From: Trichomonas vaginalis G3 | Taxonomy: Eukaryota > Parabasalia > Trichomonadida > Trichomonadidae | Assembly: GCF_026262505.1 (NCBI RefSeq) | Contig: NC_067205.1 | Span: 4,092,001 to 4,156,000, forward strand | Length of the DNA: 64,000 nucleotides | Direction of reading: 5' to 3' | Part shown: in pieces, positions 63,326 through 64,000 of the stretch | Numbering within the stretch: position 1 is the first letter of the stretch | Layout: the number at the start of each line of letters is the position of its first letter | Translations under genes and position numbers: made by a program | The notes under the pieces: model-generated | Databases searched by the model: none | Told to the model about the DNA's origin: nothing | What the model saw: only the letters and a program-made list of their open reading frames with translations

Positions 63326-64000
63326 TTATATGTCATAATAGAACCCACTCCGACCAAGCTTTACTTTCTTCCTGACTGAGTTTTTAACTCTTCTTTTTCC
63401 TTCATTGCCCTCTGCTTGAAGTTGTTGCATCTTTGCATTATGTTCATCTAGTATGTTGCAAATTTCCCATGTCCTTTTTGCCTTTTGGCTCTGGTCGCCC
63501 ATCTCAGGTAACCTATATCCTAGAAAGAGTTTGTCATATTGTATTTGAGTCTTCCTTTATTGTTTGCATGACTCTTTCCTGAGTTTCAGGTTCAAGCTCT
63601 TCAAACAGTGCCTGTCCATATGGAATAAGCTCGTTTCCAAATATATGTTTTTGTAGCCATTCTGGTTTTCTTTCCATGTTACCAACAATATCTTTTGTGA
63701 ATGGGAAAGCTTTACCCAATCTTTCAGTCTTGCGTCGTTTATTTCTGTAGTTGGTTTTATTTTGTCAAGGAACATGTTTTTCAATACTAACATTTCATTT
63801 GGTACTGTCAATTTGAGTTTTCTTAAATATTCATCCCTTCTCAGTTCATTGTCTGCAAAGTAAGTTTTTATGACATTTTGCAAACTTTCGTTTGCAAGGT
63901 CATGTACAATAGGTTCTCTTCCTTCGCTCTCCCTAACTTTCTTTCTAAACTCTTCACCAAATATACCATCTCTATGGTTCTGTGTAGTTCTTTGAGATAA
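63326..64000 (-). pseudogene. large virion-type protein, C-terminal part (element B, runs off window)
   Basis: Counterpart of the C-terminal part of 18,874-20,902 (KPEWLQKHIFGNELIPYGQ, EELEPETQERVMQTI). Truncated by the window edge and broken. Confidence 0.5.

Larger units (their letters stand above)
46486..64000 (+). mobile_element. Maverick/Polinton-like capsid-bearing element B (right end outside window)
   Basis: Same family and orientation as A, starting from its left terminal repeat and cut by the window edge within the structural genes. The conserved arms match A almost base for base. The accessory zone (52,471-56,613) is different. Broken, with roughly twenty breaks visible; a recent fossil. 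Confidence 0.85.

Overview
The window looks like Trichomonas vaginalis or a close trichomonad. It is AT-rich, and it pairs two things typical of that genome: long Maverick/Polinton-type capsid-bearing elements, and decaying members of two large surface-protein families, glycine-rich ALK/LTK-like proteins and Pmp-like beta-helix proteins. The species call is inference from gene families. No rRNA or conserved housekeeping gene is present.

Layout. (1) About 1-22,140 is Maverick-like element A, whose left end lies outside the window. (2) 22,140-23,250 holds terminal and subterminal repeats. (3) 23,251-45,070 is a separate 21.8 kb insertion. It contains 3.1 tandem copies of a unit of about 6.44 kb and is bracketed by the same GC-rich hairpin plus homopolymer in opposite orientations. 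(4) 45,071-46,576 is more terminal repeat. (5) 46,486-64,000 is Maverick-like element B, in the same orientation as A and cut by the window's right edge. A and B are near-identical over their shared arms, so they are recent relatives. Both are fossils, each with very roughly twenty breaks.

The shared order is: adenine methyltransferase, small membrane protein, two small virion-type proteins, a 282-residue protein, a fibre with a phage tail-collar-like tip, retroviral-type integrase, amphipathic and small proteins, a variable accessory zone, HerA/FtsK-type packaging ATPase, SF3 helicase, candidate minor and major capsid proteins, and long coiled-coil/Q-rich proteins. No protein-primed DNA polymerase B and no recognisable Ulp1/adenain-like protease was seen. 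The replication gene is an SF3 (D5-like) helicase, closer to Polinton-like viruses than to textbook Polintons.

The accessory zone (5,711-11,813 in A; 52,471-56,613 in B) differs between copies. It is built of cassettes: a clustered palindromic operator, a shared promoter (AAATAAAGTTAGT ... TGTAAGAACA), then a KilA-N, KilA-N/T5orf172 or unknown gene. The operators form a graded series in which the core word changes at all five half-sites together (ATGTTA, AGGTTA, AGGTGA). This is the signal I find most interesting.

In the central array every unit carries the same set of decayed surface-protein genes and one palindromic MITE-like element. Unit 3 also holds a later insertion of that MITE, with a 5-6 bp target duplication and matching empty sites in units 1 and 2.
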